Made by a program: the position numbers and the translations under genes | Assembly: GCA_037833965.1 (NCBI GenBank) | Contig: AP031351.1 | Span: 20,100,501 to 20,164,500, forward strand | Reading direction: 5' to 3' | Length of the DNA stretch: 64,000 bases | Source of the DNA: Marchantia polymorpha subsp. ruderalis | Taxonomy: Eukaryota > Streptophyta > Marchantiopsida > Marchantiales > Marchantiaceae | Shown here: positions 1-12,926 of the stretch, in pieces | Numbering within the stretch: position 1 is the first letter of the stretch | How the letters are laid out: the number at the start of each line of letters is the position of its first letter | Notes under the pieces: generated by a model | What the model saw: only the letters and a program-made list of their open reading frames with translations | Database searches by the model: none | Told to the model about the DNA's origin: nothing

Positions 1-1484
1 CTTTCTCCACTAGCTGACCATGTTGAGTTAGTTTGCTCTACGACTGATGCCTCAAAGAGAGGGTTGTGTGAACCGATGGACTGGCCTGAAGTATTCGGAT
101 TTTGTTCGGTCCACTCATTTTCATAAGCCCCGACCACGGACTGGTTAGCCGAGATGTCCCCATTCCCAGCCACAACTTGCTCATTCTCCTGTGAACGAAC
201 TTCATTGGATTCCTGGTTTTGCCAGTAGCTCTGATTCATGTCAGTTTGAGCTTCGGTCTGATACTGCCCTGAGGTATCCCATGAAGACCCGGCACCAGCT
301 CCATTATCGCTAGAGGCAACCTGTCGCCACACACCCGTGAAATTATTGTACCACCACCCCGGATACGGATTTTGCCATTCAACTTGGTCACTTTGGCTCA
401 GTTGCTCCTGTCCTTGTGGCTGCCAGTACGCTGTCTGTTCTTCGCTACCTGTGTTAACTGAAGTTTGACTCTCCTGCCCTAGCGTTTGCAAATCCGATGA
501 CACGTGGGATGTGAAGGATTGAGTTTCAGGCACTGTTTGTTGCACATCAAAAACACCAGCATTGGCTGATTGTTGCTCTAGAACAGCGGATCCGAAATCA
601 TGAGAAGCGTCGGCTGTTAACTGGAAGAAATCCGCACCTGAGTTCCAGCCGTCCTCTTGGTGCTGAGAAGGATCTGCAGGGAATGATGAGAGGAGATCAG
701 AGAATGAGCCAAATCCAGCCGACGCTCCAAAGTCACTCCACTGAACCTCGGTCACATCAGTGGTCAGTTTTGGTGGCTTTGAGGCTTGAGGTGATTTTAC
801 ATCCTCATCAGCGACGGATGCGGTAGACGTCTCCTTCACGCTCGACGCTGTGGCATCAGAGATTGTTGACGCTGTGGTACTGGGGTGAATGGTACCCAGT
901 TCTCTAGAAACATTTGAGTCTGGCAATACGACGTCCTGCCCAGGAATGTTCAAAGGGGTTGAGATTGATGTTTCCAAAGCTCCGGAGCCCTGAAACACAT
1001 CCCCTCTATCTGACTCAGATTCGTATCCTCCATTCGCAAGAGGCCTCAATGAATCCTCTCCAGTGAGTACCACATCAGAGACCATATTTAAATCCCGATC
1101 CTCCCCATGTATATCCCCATTGCCCATGTTGTGTAAATCACCACTGTGAGGTTTGATATCAGATAAAGCATCAAGCTTGGCGATGCTAAGTTCGGAGAAA
1201 GCGTCATCAAGCTCAAAGTCCAGCTGTGCATTGCTATCTTGATGACTACTTTGTTGCGCAAGTCCTTCTACCTGCAGTTTCTGTAAGCTAGTCCATGACC
1301 CAGAAGCAGAAGATGAAAGCTCCAGATTATCAGGAGCTCCCAATGAACTCACATCCCCTGTATCCTCGTGTTTGTGAGCCACCCCCTCAGAAACTGGAAA
1401 GTCCAACTCGTCTCCCAGCTGATCAAAAAAGCTCGCATCCACATCATCTCCGGCATGCAACGGAGGATATGGTGCGGGAGACAT
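1..1484 (-). CDS. SEC16: SEC16/MAIGO5-like ER exit site scaffold, N-terminal part (partial, runs off left edge)
   Basis: Reading the minus strand from the ATG at 1484 gives an unbroken frame of about 494 codons to the window edge. Residues 15-28 read DDASFFDQLGDELDF-like, matching the short acidic DxDFFDxL motif at the start of plant SEC16 proteins. Near residue 240 is VTEVQWSDFGAS, followed by a phenylalanine-rich SFSDLLSSF stretch. Near residue 370 is NPYPGWWYNNFTGVWRQV, the plant SEC16 'YPGWxYDxxTGxWxQV' motif; the surroundings are Q/S/T/N-rich and disordered. SEC16 proteins scaffold COPII coat assembly at ER exit sites. The central conserved domain and C-terminus lie outside the window. 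The ATG is preceded in frame by a stop (1497-1499), so the start is well supported. The whole visible part is one exon. Confidence 0.9.
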   Translation of the reverse strand, partial: MSPAPYPPLHAGDDVDASFFDQLGDELDFPVSEGVAHKHEDTGDVSSLGAPDNLELSSSASGSWTSLQKLQVEGLAQQSSHQDSNAQLDFELDDAFSELSIAKLDALSDIKPHSGDLHNMGNGDIHGEDRDLNMVSDVVLTGEDSLRPLANGGYESESDRGDVFQGSGALETSISTPLNIPGQDVVLPDSNVSRELGTIHPSTTASTISDATASSVKETSTASVADEDVKSPQASKPPKLTTDVTEVQWSDFGASAGFGSFSDLLSSFPADPSQHQEDGWNSGADFFQLTADASHDFGSAVLEQQSANAGVFDVQQTVPETQSFTSHVSSDLQTLGQESQTSVNTGSEEQTAYWQPQGQEQLSQSDQVEWQNPYPGWWYNNFTGVWRQVASSDNGAGAGSSWDTSGQYQTEAQTDMNQSYWQNQESNEVRSQENEQVVAGNGDISANQSVVGAYENEWTEQNPNTSGQSIGSHNPLFEASVVEQTNSTWSASGE

Positions 1485-1597
1485 TGCTGCAGTTACTTAC
1501 TAGCAACGCTACAAGGATGGGATCCACACCATCGCCCTAAATCTCAGCTGATCTCATTGAGGATAAAAGACTGCTGGCGGAGAACTGCCTGCAAGGT
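1485..1597 (-). promoter_or_regulatory. SEC16 5' leader segment with two upstream ORFs
   Basis: On the minus strand a strong acceptor (T-tract then CAG at about 1598-1606) places a leader exon start at 1597, so the 5' UTR is probably split by an intron. Between that acceptor and the SEC16 ATG are two short uORFs: ATG at 1557 with stop at 1537 (6 codons) and ATG at 1532 with stop at 1509 (7 codons). The donor of the leader intron was not located. Confidence 0.5.
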
Positions 1598-4500
1598 CTG
1601 AAAAAAACTTTGCTCGTTGATGACCTTTTCCCTGCAGCCTTCTGTGCAAGTAAAAACAGATGCACAATTATTCACGCATTTCGCCCTTGGCAGATGGTTT
1701 GCTCCTCCATCTGACACGCTTTTTATTCACAAGATTTCCGCAACATAATGAGGAAGAAACCTGACAAATCCACTTTTTCCATCACTTGTTCAGAAGCCCG
1801 AGCTTGACTGTAAGAAATCACTTAGACTGGCAAAACGAAAACGCCACTGTAAAATTTGAAGCATACCTTCAGCGCAGGTTGAAAAGAAGAGCGTTCCTGA
1901 TTCCAGAGAGAAAAAAACAATTGTAATCTCCCGCTTTCGCTCCTGCTCGTAATTTATGCGTCGTTTTGCAGAAGCCGCTGAATGCCGTCAGCATCAGCTC
2001 TCACAGCACATCACTGTGACCATCGGCACGTAGTTGAACAATAGGGCGTCGCAAGAGAATATACATCATGAGTGGCTGGGCATGTGATCACTCGTCTCAC
2101 TGGAAAATAGTCAATAGATATCATGATTAGTAATAAATGGAGATTGTGAAACTTCACGATGAAACAGGTGGTAGTACTACCTGTGATACCTGTGGTCAGT
2201 AAAGAAAAAAGTGCAGAGAGATGTGCTTTACGCAGTTTCCTCTAAGAAAGGGTTTGATTAACATATAGCTTGCGTTCATGTCTAAAGCTATGATATACTA
2301 CACCACGACCCATCTCAAACATCAACTAAGCTTCCGGTCTTTGATGAACGAAACGGGTTTCTTATTATTCTCTGTCTATCCCATGCAAGCCCAATTTGAT
2401 GGCTTTAAAGAACTGCCCGAGAGTATACTTCGAAGGCTACAACCGGACCATAACTTCAGAAATAGTTAGGAATTCGCCGTGGGCAGAAGTCCTCCACATT
2501 CACTTGATGATAAAAGAAAAAGAAAAAAGAATACACGGGATGCTGGGCCAGAGATAACAATCCAACGAGACAAACCAATTTCCGAGGCTTTACTGCAGCT
2601 TTGACTCCTTCACAGACCCACCCGGAGGAGAAGGGACTACGAAACACATACAGGTGGGATGAGAAAGCGACAAACACACTGGAATCACTTATGGTACATC
2701 CCTACACAATTCAATCTCCAGGTTCAAGGACTGCAAGAGGAAGTTCAAGGATGGACTTTGAAGCAGATCAGAGTCAAAATTGATTCAAGGAGTTTTATAC
2801 GTATTTGACTGTCCTCGGGCAAGTACTCATCTGTCTGGTTTGACTTACAGGATGGAAAAGACTTGTCAGGAAAAAAAAATCTACAAAATCCTGCGTCTTC
2901 CACCTAGTCCCTAATCCTTGATCAGAACTTGGATGGAGATTTCCGACCGCACAGCCATAATATTGATCACCATGTACTGATACAGGACTCATGCCCCAGA
3001 GATTCAGTCCGAAGCAAGCAGATTTGAAGTTCATGAGTCGAAGTTCCAACACAAAAATTGTGTCCATCACATTTCAAGGGACCAACAAACGTTGCTCGTG
3101 GTGATAATTAAGCATTATCAAGCACATTCCTGATATACTGCAGCTCCCGAAGAACTTGCAAATATATTTTTTGCATCTTTAGTCAATGGCACAGCTCCGT
3201 TGCATGTTTGAGCAGAGTTTCTACAGTTTCCATTTCTTAGAGCCTTCCAACATATGATTGTTCAAATTCAGATCTCCATTTCTTTCATTCCGACAAGTTC
3301 TGGGCATCTACGCGGCCACTGACTTAGGAATGAATAACAATAAGGGCTTTCTGTCGGTTTCAACTAGAACCGCATTTCAAAATGCTCCGGAAGGGTATGC
3401 CTCGACAGATTGTAGAGCTAAAAGAGTGTGGAGGATCGTCGAAGATACGCAATTCACAAGGTGGTTTGATCAGTAAAAAGAAGAGGAGGTCCAGGGACTA
3501 ACATCACAACCATGGCCCTCCGGAAAATGTGGCACCTCTTAAACACAGAGAAAGCCGCTAGATCAAAGAAAAAGGGTGCATCACTGTCTTTGCGTTTCAA
3601 AAGTGTCAAAACCTACCGAACGCAGAGATAAATGAACTGAACCCGGCGGTTCACTTATGGATGTCGACATAATCCAACAAGCCAGAGAGAAAAAAATACA
3701 TCACCCGCCCCAAAGATCCACAAAGTGTTATATTTCTGATCAGGCTGGACAGCGCGTAAGCAAGTCGCCTTTCCAAGTTGACTATCTACATTTTGACAAT
3801 CGGGATCCAGAGAGGCATGGCGTCAATTCAGACTCCTGAAAGACATGTCCGGAAACCCTAGAGCAGTACACAGAAAGTGGCAGCAGAGACAGAGGAACAG
3901 TAATTGGGTCGATGATGATCCACGTGAGTGAGTACCTGAAGAGGACAATTTGTAATTCAGAAGAAAGAGAGGAAATAGAGATCATCGGTATATGCACCTT
4001 CCTTCGATCCGCGACAACACACTGCTTCGTAAGAAAAAACGCGGTTCCGCCCTACAGAAACACCCCTAGTAAGGAATTGCATGTCAGATCCGGCATCTGA
4101 TCGACGTGTTCGCAGCTCCTCCTGCTTTCGACACACAAATCCTCTGTCTGCTTCTTCCCACTCACCGCCGCGACCAACACCGAAACCACTCACTTGCTTC
4201 TGTGCCCACTCCAGCGAGCATCGCCACCACAACCCCAGCCCAAGGCCCCAGCCAGTCCAGCCCAGCCTAGGAGCAGCACCACCACCAACTCCAACACAAC
4301 AACTACAACAGAGCACCAGAAAATGATCAACAGCAAAGAGAGGAGAAAAAGAGAAGAGCAGCGTTCGATTGCGTTCACACATCCGACAACACAAAGCTCC
4401 CACTTCCAACTCGTTCTCTCCACCAAATTGCCACACCGGGAAACTGCCGGCAGCCGAGCAGGTCAAGATTGCAAGCACGTGGAAAGATGACAGAGAACTC

Positions 4501-6230
4501 TGCGTGGGCCGGCTATGGCGGAACGGAAAGCAGCTCCGCTCTCTCCTTTTTCACCCTGCCCACCTCCGGCCCGGCCCCCGCCATCGACCACAACGACGCC
4601 AATTCCCATTTCCTTCCTTCCTCCGCTTCCCATCCAGTTTCCCTCACTATCCCTCACTCTCCCTCTCCTCTCTCTCTCTCGGAACAACAGGCCCGACCCG
4701 GCCGCATGGTTCGAACCCAACCCAACGCAACCCTCGCTTCCATCCGACTCCCGGCCCTCACGGTTCCGTTCGAACCGAGGAGCAAGGAGGCCCTTCGGCC
4801 TTGCGATCTGTATCCGACGGTGCTCGCCCGGCAGAGAGCCAACGGAATCATTTTGCGTCGAGGAACGCGAGGAGAAGGGACCGAATAGAAGAGAGGAAAG
4901 AAGGGAGTCGCGGACTTGGGCTTAGATTCAAGGCCGACCTCAAATTTTCTGGCGCACCTACACCCGGCATCATCCCATTGGATCGGAGAAACGGATCCAG
5001 TGGTTTGTTGTCGTTCGGGTCTAATACGACAAACTAATGGAGACTACAGCGCAGGGAACTTACAACTGGAGGAAGAAAGTAAAATTTTAAACCCCGAAGG
5101 GATGGCACCTTACGACTCGGAGATGGCACCGCTTGAGTGGCGAGCCGTAGCCTAGCCTGAGCTTACATGCGTCCGGGCCTCTCTCTTCTTGCTTCTGTCT
5201 GTCTCTCTCTCTGTTGCCAGATGTCCGAAACCTTCGGTCGAAGTCGGTGCCAGTCAGCTTCTTTGAAGAACATCCACCTGTTGTCGAACTTCGCAGATGG
5301 CAGATAGTAGCCGGAGATCCGATCCATGTTTCCGAGAGTACTTTGACTCCAAATTTGGAGGCAGTCTACGAGCGAGGAGGCATTGTACGATACACCCCCC
5401 AACTTTCAATACCGGGGGAAAATAAATTCCCAACATATGGCGTTCGGATAAATGGAGTGAGTCATGTATGAAGGAGATGGCATCCTGCACATGCAAGAAG
5501 CCCGAAGAGGAAATTTGCAGATCGACTGTCCACCCGATATAGGGCGACCATGTATATAAGTAGAAAGTCTGTCAGACATTTGCAGACTACCGCAACTGTT
5601 CGGGAACGACCGGGTCTACTGCAGTACCGTATGGAGCCGATAATCCAGTTACACCATGCTCTAAATACAGACTTTATTATTCAACGTGGCAAAAAGAATG
5701 GTCCACCATTGGCGTGTCGTTTCTTTACATGGACCGTTGGATATGTCCAAGTCACCAGGATGACTTTGTTAAAAGTCAAAGCAATCACTCTCCAGCAAAG
5801 ATATAATAAATTAGACCAGACAGGGAATTCCTCGGACGAGTGGGACACTCGCAGAGCATTGGAGCTTGATCATATAAACCACAAACTACAGTTAGAACAC
5901 TATGCATCCCCATGGATGCATAGTATACCTACTATGCTGTATCGAGAATACTACAGAGGCCACGAAGACACAACGTCCACCTAATAACTATGCATGTATG
6001 ATATACCAAGCCATAACATATGTTACGGAACCACTGCCTTAGGCTCTTGAGCGAAACATTGCCTTCATAATGGATGTTCGTCCGGGAAAGATTAGTGCTC
6101 TACTTAATGAAAATAAGAGCTTATCGTGAGCAGGTGTGCTCTGCTTGTTTACTCTTGACTTTGTGTGACGCGTTGATTGAACTTTTCATCCGGAACTAGT
6201 CTATGATTTTTTCATCTCCCACTTTATTTT
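1598..6230. other. SEC16 upstream region: leader intron or promoter, with a GC-rich CT tract
   Basis: No convincing coding gene. 1.6-4.0 kb is ordinary mixed-composition DNA with a telo-box-like AAACCCTAG at about 3853. 4.1-5.0 kb is GC-rich with a long CT-rich tract (about 4600-4682) on the plus strand. Overlapping open frames on both strands there look like composition effects, as none shows a known domain. This GC-rich block is the most likely promoter or first leader exon zone of SEC16, or of an unseen plus-strand transcript. 5.2-6.2 kb holds an 11-bp hairpin but no gene I recognise. Confidence 0.4.
5899..5924. repeat. perfect 11-bp inverted repeat, 4-base loop
   Basis: Arms 5899-5909 (ACTATGCATCC) and 5914-5924 (GGATGCATAGT) are exact reverse complements around the loop CCAT. 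It lies in non-coding DNA; function unknown. Confidence 0.8.
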
Positions 6231-6239
6231 ATGTTTTTC

Positions 6240-8850
6240 TTTAAGATCTCAACTTCACATACATCGATCTAAGTAATTTTACAACAAACCCAAGTATAAC
6301 CTTCAACATTAAAGCAGACAAGTTTAAAGTAAAAATCTTCTCAAACTTGTTATTGGAGGCACACAATCCAACAAATATGTCTAACGAAATGAAACTACCT
6401 ACAATACGAAATACAAATATCATCCTTCGATAAATCCACCAGTATCTTCTACTAACAAAGTTAATAAGTGGAACACGTTACACATACGCATCAAAACTCT
6501 CACTCACACCAAAAAACTAGCTATATCAATGCCACATCTTATTCAAAACTGAACGACTTTAAACTTAAATATACTTCCACGCTAAATTGCACTTGATGTA
6601 CAAAATATGATCATAAACACATACATTATATCATTTTTCTAAAAAAACGTAGTAATGAATTATAATCAATATGCCTACATAAATAAACCGCCATCAAGAC
6701 GTAAATACAAAATCTTGTAAATTTTTCATATTTTATGAATTTTAATGAGAAACTTGAATAGAACTACTTTATATTAATATGGCAAGTCTTCAAAAAATCT
6801 TTGATATGAATCAATAAACATATATTCGTTACTTACAATAATAATTAATTTAAACTGCTTCGTTTCACATCTTTAATATATTTGAAACACATCAAATCCA
6901 CATACACACAACATTACACAAATGTCTGTAAAATATGAAAAAATTTGCAAAATAACTATATTTTTTAATAAAATCCACCGACCTATTCAATTTAAAAAAG
7001 GAATTTCCGGATCCATTTCAAAATCTATTTTTTTATATGCAGTTTTTATTGTTTAAGTCTCCAATACAAGTGATATTCATGTTTATTCCTGCAAAACGAA
7101 CTTTTAAAATAATGTGATACATACTCAACATACTAATTTTTTTTCTCATTTCTTCATCTTCCAAAAAGAACTCAGAAGATCTATAATGGAAAAAAAAATA
7201 GATCAAATAGATAAAGTTTTCAAGCCATTTCAGCGGATTTCTTGACAAAAGACCTACCTTTGTGCCAACACGACAAAATATTGCATGTCACTCGTTAACG
7301 AAGATTGCTCTAAGCATTGAATAAGTATTATCTTCCGTAGGTCAGTTTGGAGCAAACAAAACTTTATGATGTCCATTCTTTAAACTGGACATAATATTTA
7401 ATTAAATAATTTTAATATATTTTCTGAAATCATTTATTAAAATCTAAAATAAATTAAAGGATAATAAGTTGTATTATCCTTTAATTTTAAACTTTAATTC
7501 ACCGATTTAGAAATTTTTTTCAAGAAAATATAAAAAATTTGAGATATGTTAAAATTTGATATTTTCATGAATTTTAAAAATATATATGACAATTACATAC
7601 TATAATATATATTATAAATTTTATAAAATGAATAAATATACACTATAGAAATAAAACATGAGAAAATAATAATATTCAATTTAATTTTTTAAAAAATAAG
7701 AAGAAAATAATTTAATTTGATTTATTGTGTAATCTCACACCGAAGAATTATATGAATTATTTTAAATTTGATAAAATAAATGAAATTATACTATTTTATG
7801 TCATTAAAAAATCATTTTCATGCTTACGTATGAGTGGAAGTATGATTATTGATCTTGATAGGTGACATTAATTTTAATTTTAATTTTGATAAGCTATTTT
7901 TTTGTCCTTCAAATTTTTTTCAAATAAATTTTTTTGTATTAAATAAAGATCTTTGACTTTGTACATTCAATACATGTTTTTGGAAAGATGTGGTACTGAA
8001 TTTATCTAATATGTATAAAAAAATTTTGCAAAACTTGTGAGTTTAAAGTGAGATGATTGAACTTTGTGATGAATATAAGACGATTTTATTTCATTTTGAT
8101 ATAGTATTTTTATAGTAAAAATAATATGATCAACATATTCTTCTAATTGACCAAGATTTATGATATGAAAAAAGAATTAAGTGATTAATTAGCATAAATG
8201 ATTGATGAATGTGAGTGAAATCATCATATACAAATGACTTATTATTATAGACTATTACCAAAAATTATATTTCGTATATTAAATTCAATGATAGAATCTG
8301 CACAATTTTCATAATTTGTACCATTCATTCAGCTCAATGTGGGTTTTCTACATGAATTTTAACATATATACATTTATTTATATTTATAGTTACGTATAGA
8401 CATATAATAAATGAAAATAAGTATTAGAAGACACAGCTTATTGAGTTTCTTCAAAATCAACAGACAACTATCGTAGGTGAATTCGCATCACAATCTAGTA
8501 AACAGAATAAGATTAATTTTCAATGACCTATCTACATTTTTTTGTTGACTATTAAGATGGTATGTTATAAATATTCATAAATTTTTTTCATAAAAGGTAG
8601 TATTTATAATTGAATTTATCTTTACATTTTTGAAGAACATTTTTTTTTAAAAAATATTTTTAATTGTCTTTCAGTGTAATCGTAAACCTTGTTGGTGTAA
8701 GTTTTAATGTAGGTTATAAATTTTCTCTGGTAGGTAGAAGTGTGTCGAGAATTTGCGTTAAATAGAAATCATGAAATATGTGTTTCAAAATACAGACTTG
8801 ACTTATTAAAATTGGTATCGTCTTACATCATTTTTTATTAGCCTGATTAT
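6240..8850 (-). mobile_element. AT-rich decayed LTR retroelement, Ty3/Gypsy-like reverse transcriptase remnant
   Basis: Composition drops abruptly to very AT-rich from about 6.23 to 8.85 kb. On the minus strand at about 6240-6430 a frame reads DDICIS, then after a gap FTLNLSALMLKVILGFVV. This matches the Ty3/Gypsy reverse transcriptase segment from the catalytic Y-x-DD-I motif to the 'NLxKCxFxxxxVxFLGFxVS' block. Frameshifts and stops interrupt it. The rest of the island (7.3-8.85 kb) is too decayed to place domains; no LTR pair or target-site duplication was found. The link between the RT remnant and the whole island is inference from shared composition. Confidence 0.45.
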
Positions 8851-11800
8851 TAGGTACAAGTAATTTGGGTGATGATCAACGTTTGCGCGTGACGGGCAGC
8901 TCTTAGTAAGAAAGATGCAATGTAAAAGAACATGAGTTAGGCCGTGCTTCACTCCTTTTGAAATTTCCCAATCTAACAATTTAGGATTCCAAGAGAAGGA
9001 AATATTCTACGAACTTCATATGGTGGGGAACGGAGCGGATTGCCATGCTTCATGGAAAAAGTCATACAGTTCACACCTTTTCGGTATACTTAACCTGGTT
9101 TGTTCGCTGAGGAGTTGCCTTAGCCCGCACTCCTCTTCCACACGTCTCATACTCGCCATATTATAATTCCGTTATAGCTGTCTCATTCCTTCCGTTGTTT
9201 GTCATTCTCGTCTTTTGAACCATTATAGGCCCAGGACGACACGCGTTCATAGCCTCATCATTCACGTCTACTAGTTTCTTTTCTTCTAAAGTTGATAGCT
9301 ATGATTGAGAATCAAATATTCGAGTCCTTAATTTGATCAATCGACAATGAGGCTTATTTCTACATTCTGTCAGTATGCGAAGAATTTCAGCGACCATATT
9401 GCTACAGTAGAGGGTTCACTGATGATGTACAGGAATTTCTCAATTCCAATAGACCCCGCTCCCGGTGCCAAAAGGATTTGACGGCTAGATTGAAATTTCC
9501 ACACAAACTACAACAGACATATCAGAATGTTTTTTTTTTTTAAATTAGAAACTTCAAACGGGAGAGAACATATTTCATTTCCGAATACCCATAATGAGCA
9601 GAACTGTTACGTCTATGGTATATCATCATAAGACGTAGCATGTATATATCAAAAAGGATGCAAAGGCTCCATCAAGCCTCGCATGTTCTAAGCAACTGAG
9701 GAAAATCGGACTAATTCCAGAAATGGAATGGGAAAATATACAAATGATATATTGTAATTATATGGATAAATTCCACATTATAGGTATGTAATATGAGTAG
9801 TCATAAAACTCAAAATGTACATTAATCATCTGGATCCAACAGTATACAAGGTATTATATTATTATAAAAGAAATCACATACCTGATTATTGTAGGATGGA
9901 TTAAAAGGGTTGCTATGCAAAGCTCTAGCTGGTGCAAGTAGTGTACAACATGTCAAAGTCATTACTTCGACAAATCTTTCACTACTAGCATCGCTATATA
10001 ACTTCAAAACTTGAGTGACAAAAAAATGAGTTCGACATATACTTCTACATTTGAAGACATTGGATGTTTTCGCTACATTATCCGCTAGAACATGGACTAT
10101 TTAAAACATTATCAGACATATGATTAAAATCCGAAGAGTTTTAAAACCAACTATAGTTCTCTCACGACTTTGGGTGGACTGCTAGGCATACTACTGGTTC
10201 ATACATTTGATATATCTGTACTTTAATGCCACAGCAAACATGCCATCACTAATGACACAAAATATAGCCAATGTATGGACTTCAACCGTGTAACATGGAA
10301 GTAACAAAAATCGAAATCTGCATCCAAGGTAGAACAATATCACGTATGAGTTGAGTAACTGATATTCATATTGTTGTCTCAAGCGGAAGAGGAAGCTCAT
10401 CCCCTTTATCGTGCAGGGGGACTCACTTTCACGATCCCGTAACATTACAAGCCCCATGGGTAACTAGAGTAGAGACCGAGGGTCAAATCATGAAGCCCCG
10501 AAGTAGAAGGGAATTTGCTTCCTTCTTGTAGGCAGGGGCCGGGAAGTGGAAGTAGGTGGGAGGATTGTGAGAATTACATCGATCTCAAGACAGACAACTT
10601 CACGATGAGAATCATGAGATCTTGAGGCAACATGTCAACTTCCACGCTTGAGCCAATGGCAGTTTGCGAGGAATGACTGTCTTCCAATAGCGTCGCATTC
10701 TGCCCTCAATTCGGTCACGAGACAAGACGAGAATCTCAATCACTGCAGCCTCGGCCGGGCATGCACAAGCCACAAGGCAAGTGAGCTTCAAAGAAAGCGT
10801 CGTCCAAACATGCAAGACGTGCCCGTGGTGAGGGCTAGGCCCTAACCGACCCTAACTCTGGAAATGTGGGACCCGAAACGAAGCAAGTGTTGAACCTTGC
10901 ACCCCTCCCAATATGAAAGAGGGAGCCTCTCCAACATATTCTAAACACTGCTGCTACCCTCGAGATGTGGCTCATCATTTTGTGCAATCACATTTTGTAT
11001 TTTCATTCTCATTCGGACAATCATTTCATCCCAAATTGATGTCATGATGAAGAGTGCTATGTGTTGTGCATCTGATGGGATTATATGAATCACTTCATGC
11101 GCCAAGAGGGGTACGCCTAAATGAGCAAAGTGAACTCGTAGAACCTTTTCCCAAAACGGTATTTCCTTGATTGGTATCTGCGCTCATGACTTTTGGCCTT
11201 CAGATTCAACTGTCTGGCCGGGTAAGAGTTTGTGATTTTACTGGCAATCGCGGTTACGCGCAGTACCGTAGGTCGTGTCTATCTATCCTAACCACGTAGC
11301 ACAGGTTAGGTTTCCAAGTAAGGGTGACCTCGTGCACTGCAGTAGTACAAGAGACCAGCGCAGTTCGTTCATGTGTCTATGACTGTCCACCACATAATTC
11401 CCATCGTTCTTGGTTTTGTTTGTTTGAGAATTTCTCTTTGATGGGTTCCTCCCTGCCTAAGTTCGTGATTTTCACTTAAACGGTTTTGTTATACAATTTA
11501 GACATTCGAGCTCTAGGCTATTTTTCCTGGGTGAAGATTTGTACAGCTTCGCATTATTTTCAACCTGGAAAGAAGTAAACATGACCCACAGTCTCATATT
11601 CCTCGTTCTTAGAAGCAAAGTATTACTTGGCGTGAACAAATAGTTCGTGCTCAAAAAGGAGCACTTCACATTGTGTGGTGATAATCAAACGTCTCATTTT
11701 TAATTTAATATATGATGTTTTCAAATGAGTAAAAATGATAAATCTGATTATGTTGGAACTTGTTGTGTTATTTTCTTTTGAAACTTCTTTGCATGACTGC

Positions 11801-12900
11801 ATAAGTCTAAAAAAGTGGGAATCTTAGAGGATGTCTCATGGATTAGAAACCTTCAAGTTAACAATAGAATGAAATACTGAAGAATGTGCAAAAGACGACA
11901 TTATTGGAGATATGACAGCTCTACTTTTGCTTATGACATTGTTTATCTCACCTATCACTCATTATGCGTAACGACATGACCACACAAAGAAACAAATGAA
12001 GTAAATATGAAAATCACTTAAAATCCAGCAAATACCAACTTTGAATAAACGATTCTATTTCGCATGTAGTTGATGGGATTAGTTAAAAAATCACTAAATA
12101 ATACGGAAATGAATTTAATCAATAACGTAAAGTACTAGCTATTCAATGCTAGGAAGGTAAACGGTGCTGGTTTGTGTAATACCAAAATAATTCTCAGTAC
12201 ACACTCTCACGCGTGAGCTTTACAGGTTGACGTATCACGTCAGAGTGAACCACGTTACACCTAGTGTCAATGTATATTGTCTGATATAAGAACTGGTTGG
12301 GTTTATCTATCTGATTGTTTGGCTATGGTTATCTTGCATATTTTGGACTAAGACTTGAAGATTTGTGATGTTCTAAGCAATTTTTTTTCTTTCTTCTCAT
12401 CTTTCTATCAATTGTGAACTTTATAAGAAAATATTTTTTTCTATTTTATCTCAATCCCAGTTCTATGCATAGGGTAGACTTATTTATTTTCCCCTTCTAT
12501 TCATATGCGCAAAATTATGAATGCTCGTATTGAATGGTCGGTACAGTAAATTAATCGTGTTTTCTTTCAATCTCTTGGTTTCTAATTTGTTTCGTGATCG
12601 TGAATGGTCCATAACCATATCTGCATGTATGAAATGGTAATGTCAAAATTCGTTGGGCACGAGTGAATTTCGGCGTTATTATCATAGCCCTCGTCGTCAA
12701 TTTCTCAGAAGAAAAGGAACTTAGATGACTACTATATACCCTTAAACTCCACCATCCCCTCCATAACTCGGAAGTGCACGTTGCTTGATGTGGTCCGCTA
12801 TGGTCACTGCATCATTCGGACTCCTGGTCGATGCTCACTCTGAAAGCACTGTGGAACAGTGGAACTTCGCTGGCATTTGATTTCTTCGTTCTTTAGACAT

Positions 12901-12926
12901 CTATGTAGACATAGACGTCTACATAG
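12901..12926. repeat. perfect 10-bp inverted repeat, 6-base loop
   Basis: Arms CTATGTAGAC (12,901-12,910) and GTCTACATAG (12,917-12,926), loop ATAGAC. Located in non-coding sequence. Confidence 0.8.

Noticed and set aside
4707-4718. GGTTCGAACCC resembling a tRNA B box
   Set aside because: No A box, acceptor stem or anticodon arm at the expected distance upstream.
4369-5037. 222-codon plus-strand open frame
   Set aside because: Lies in GC/CT-rich DNA with competing long frames in several registers; Arg/Pro/Ser-rich, low-complexity, no domain, and no splice continuation found.
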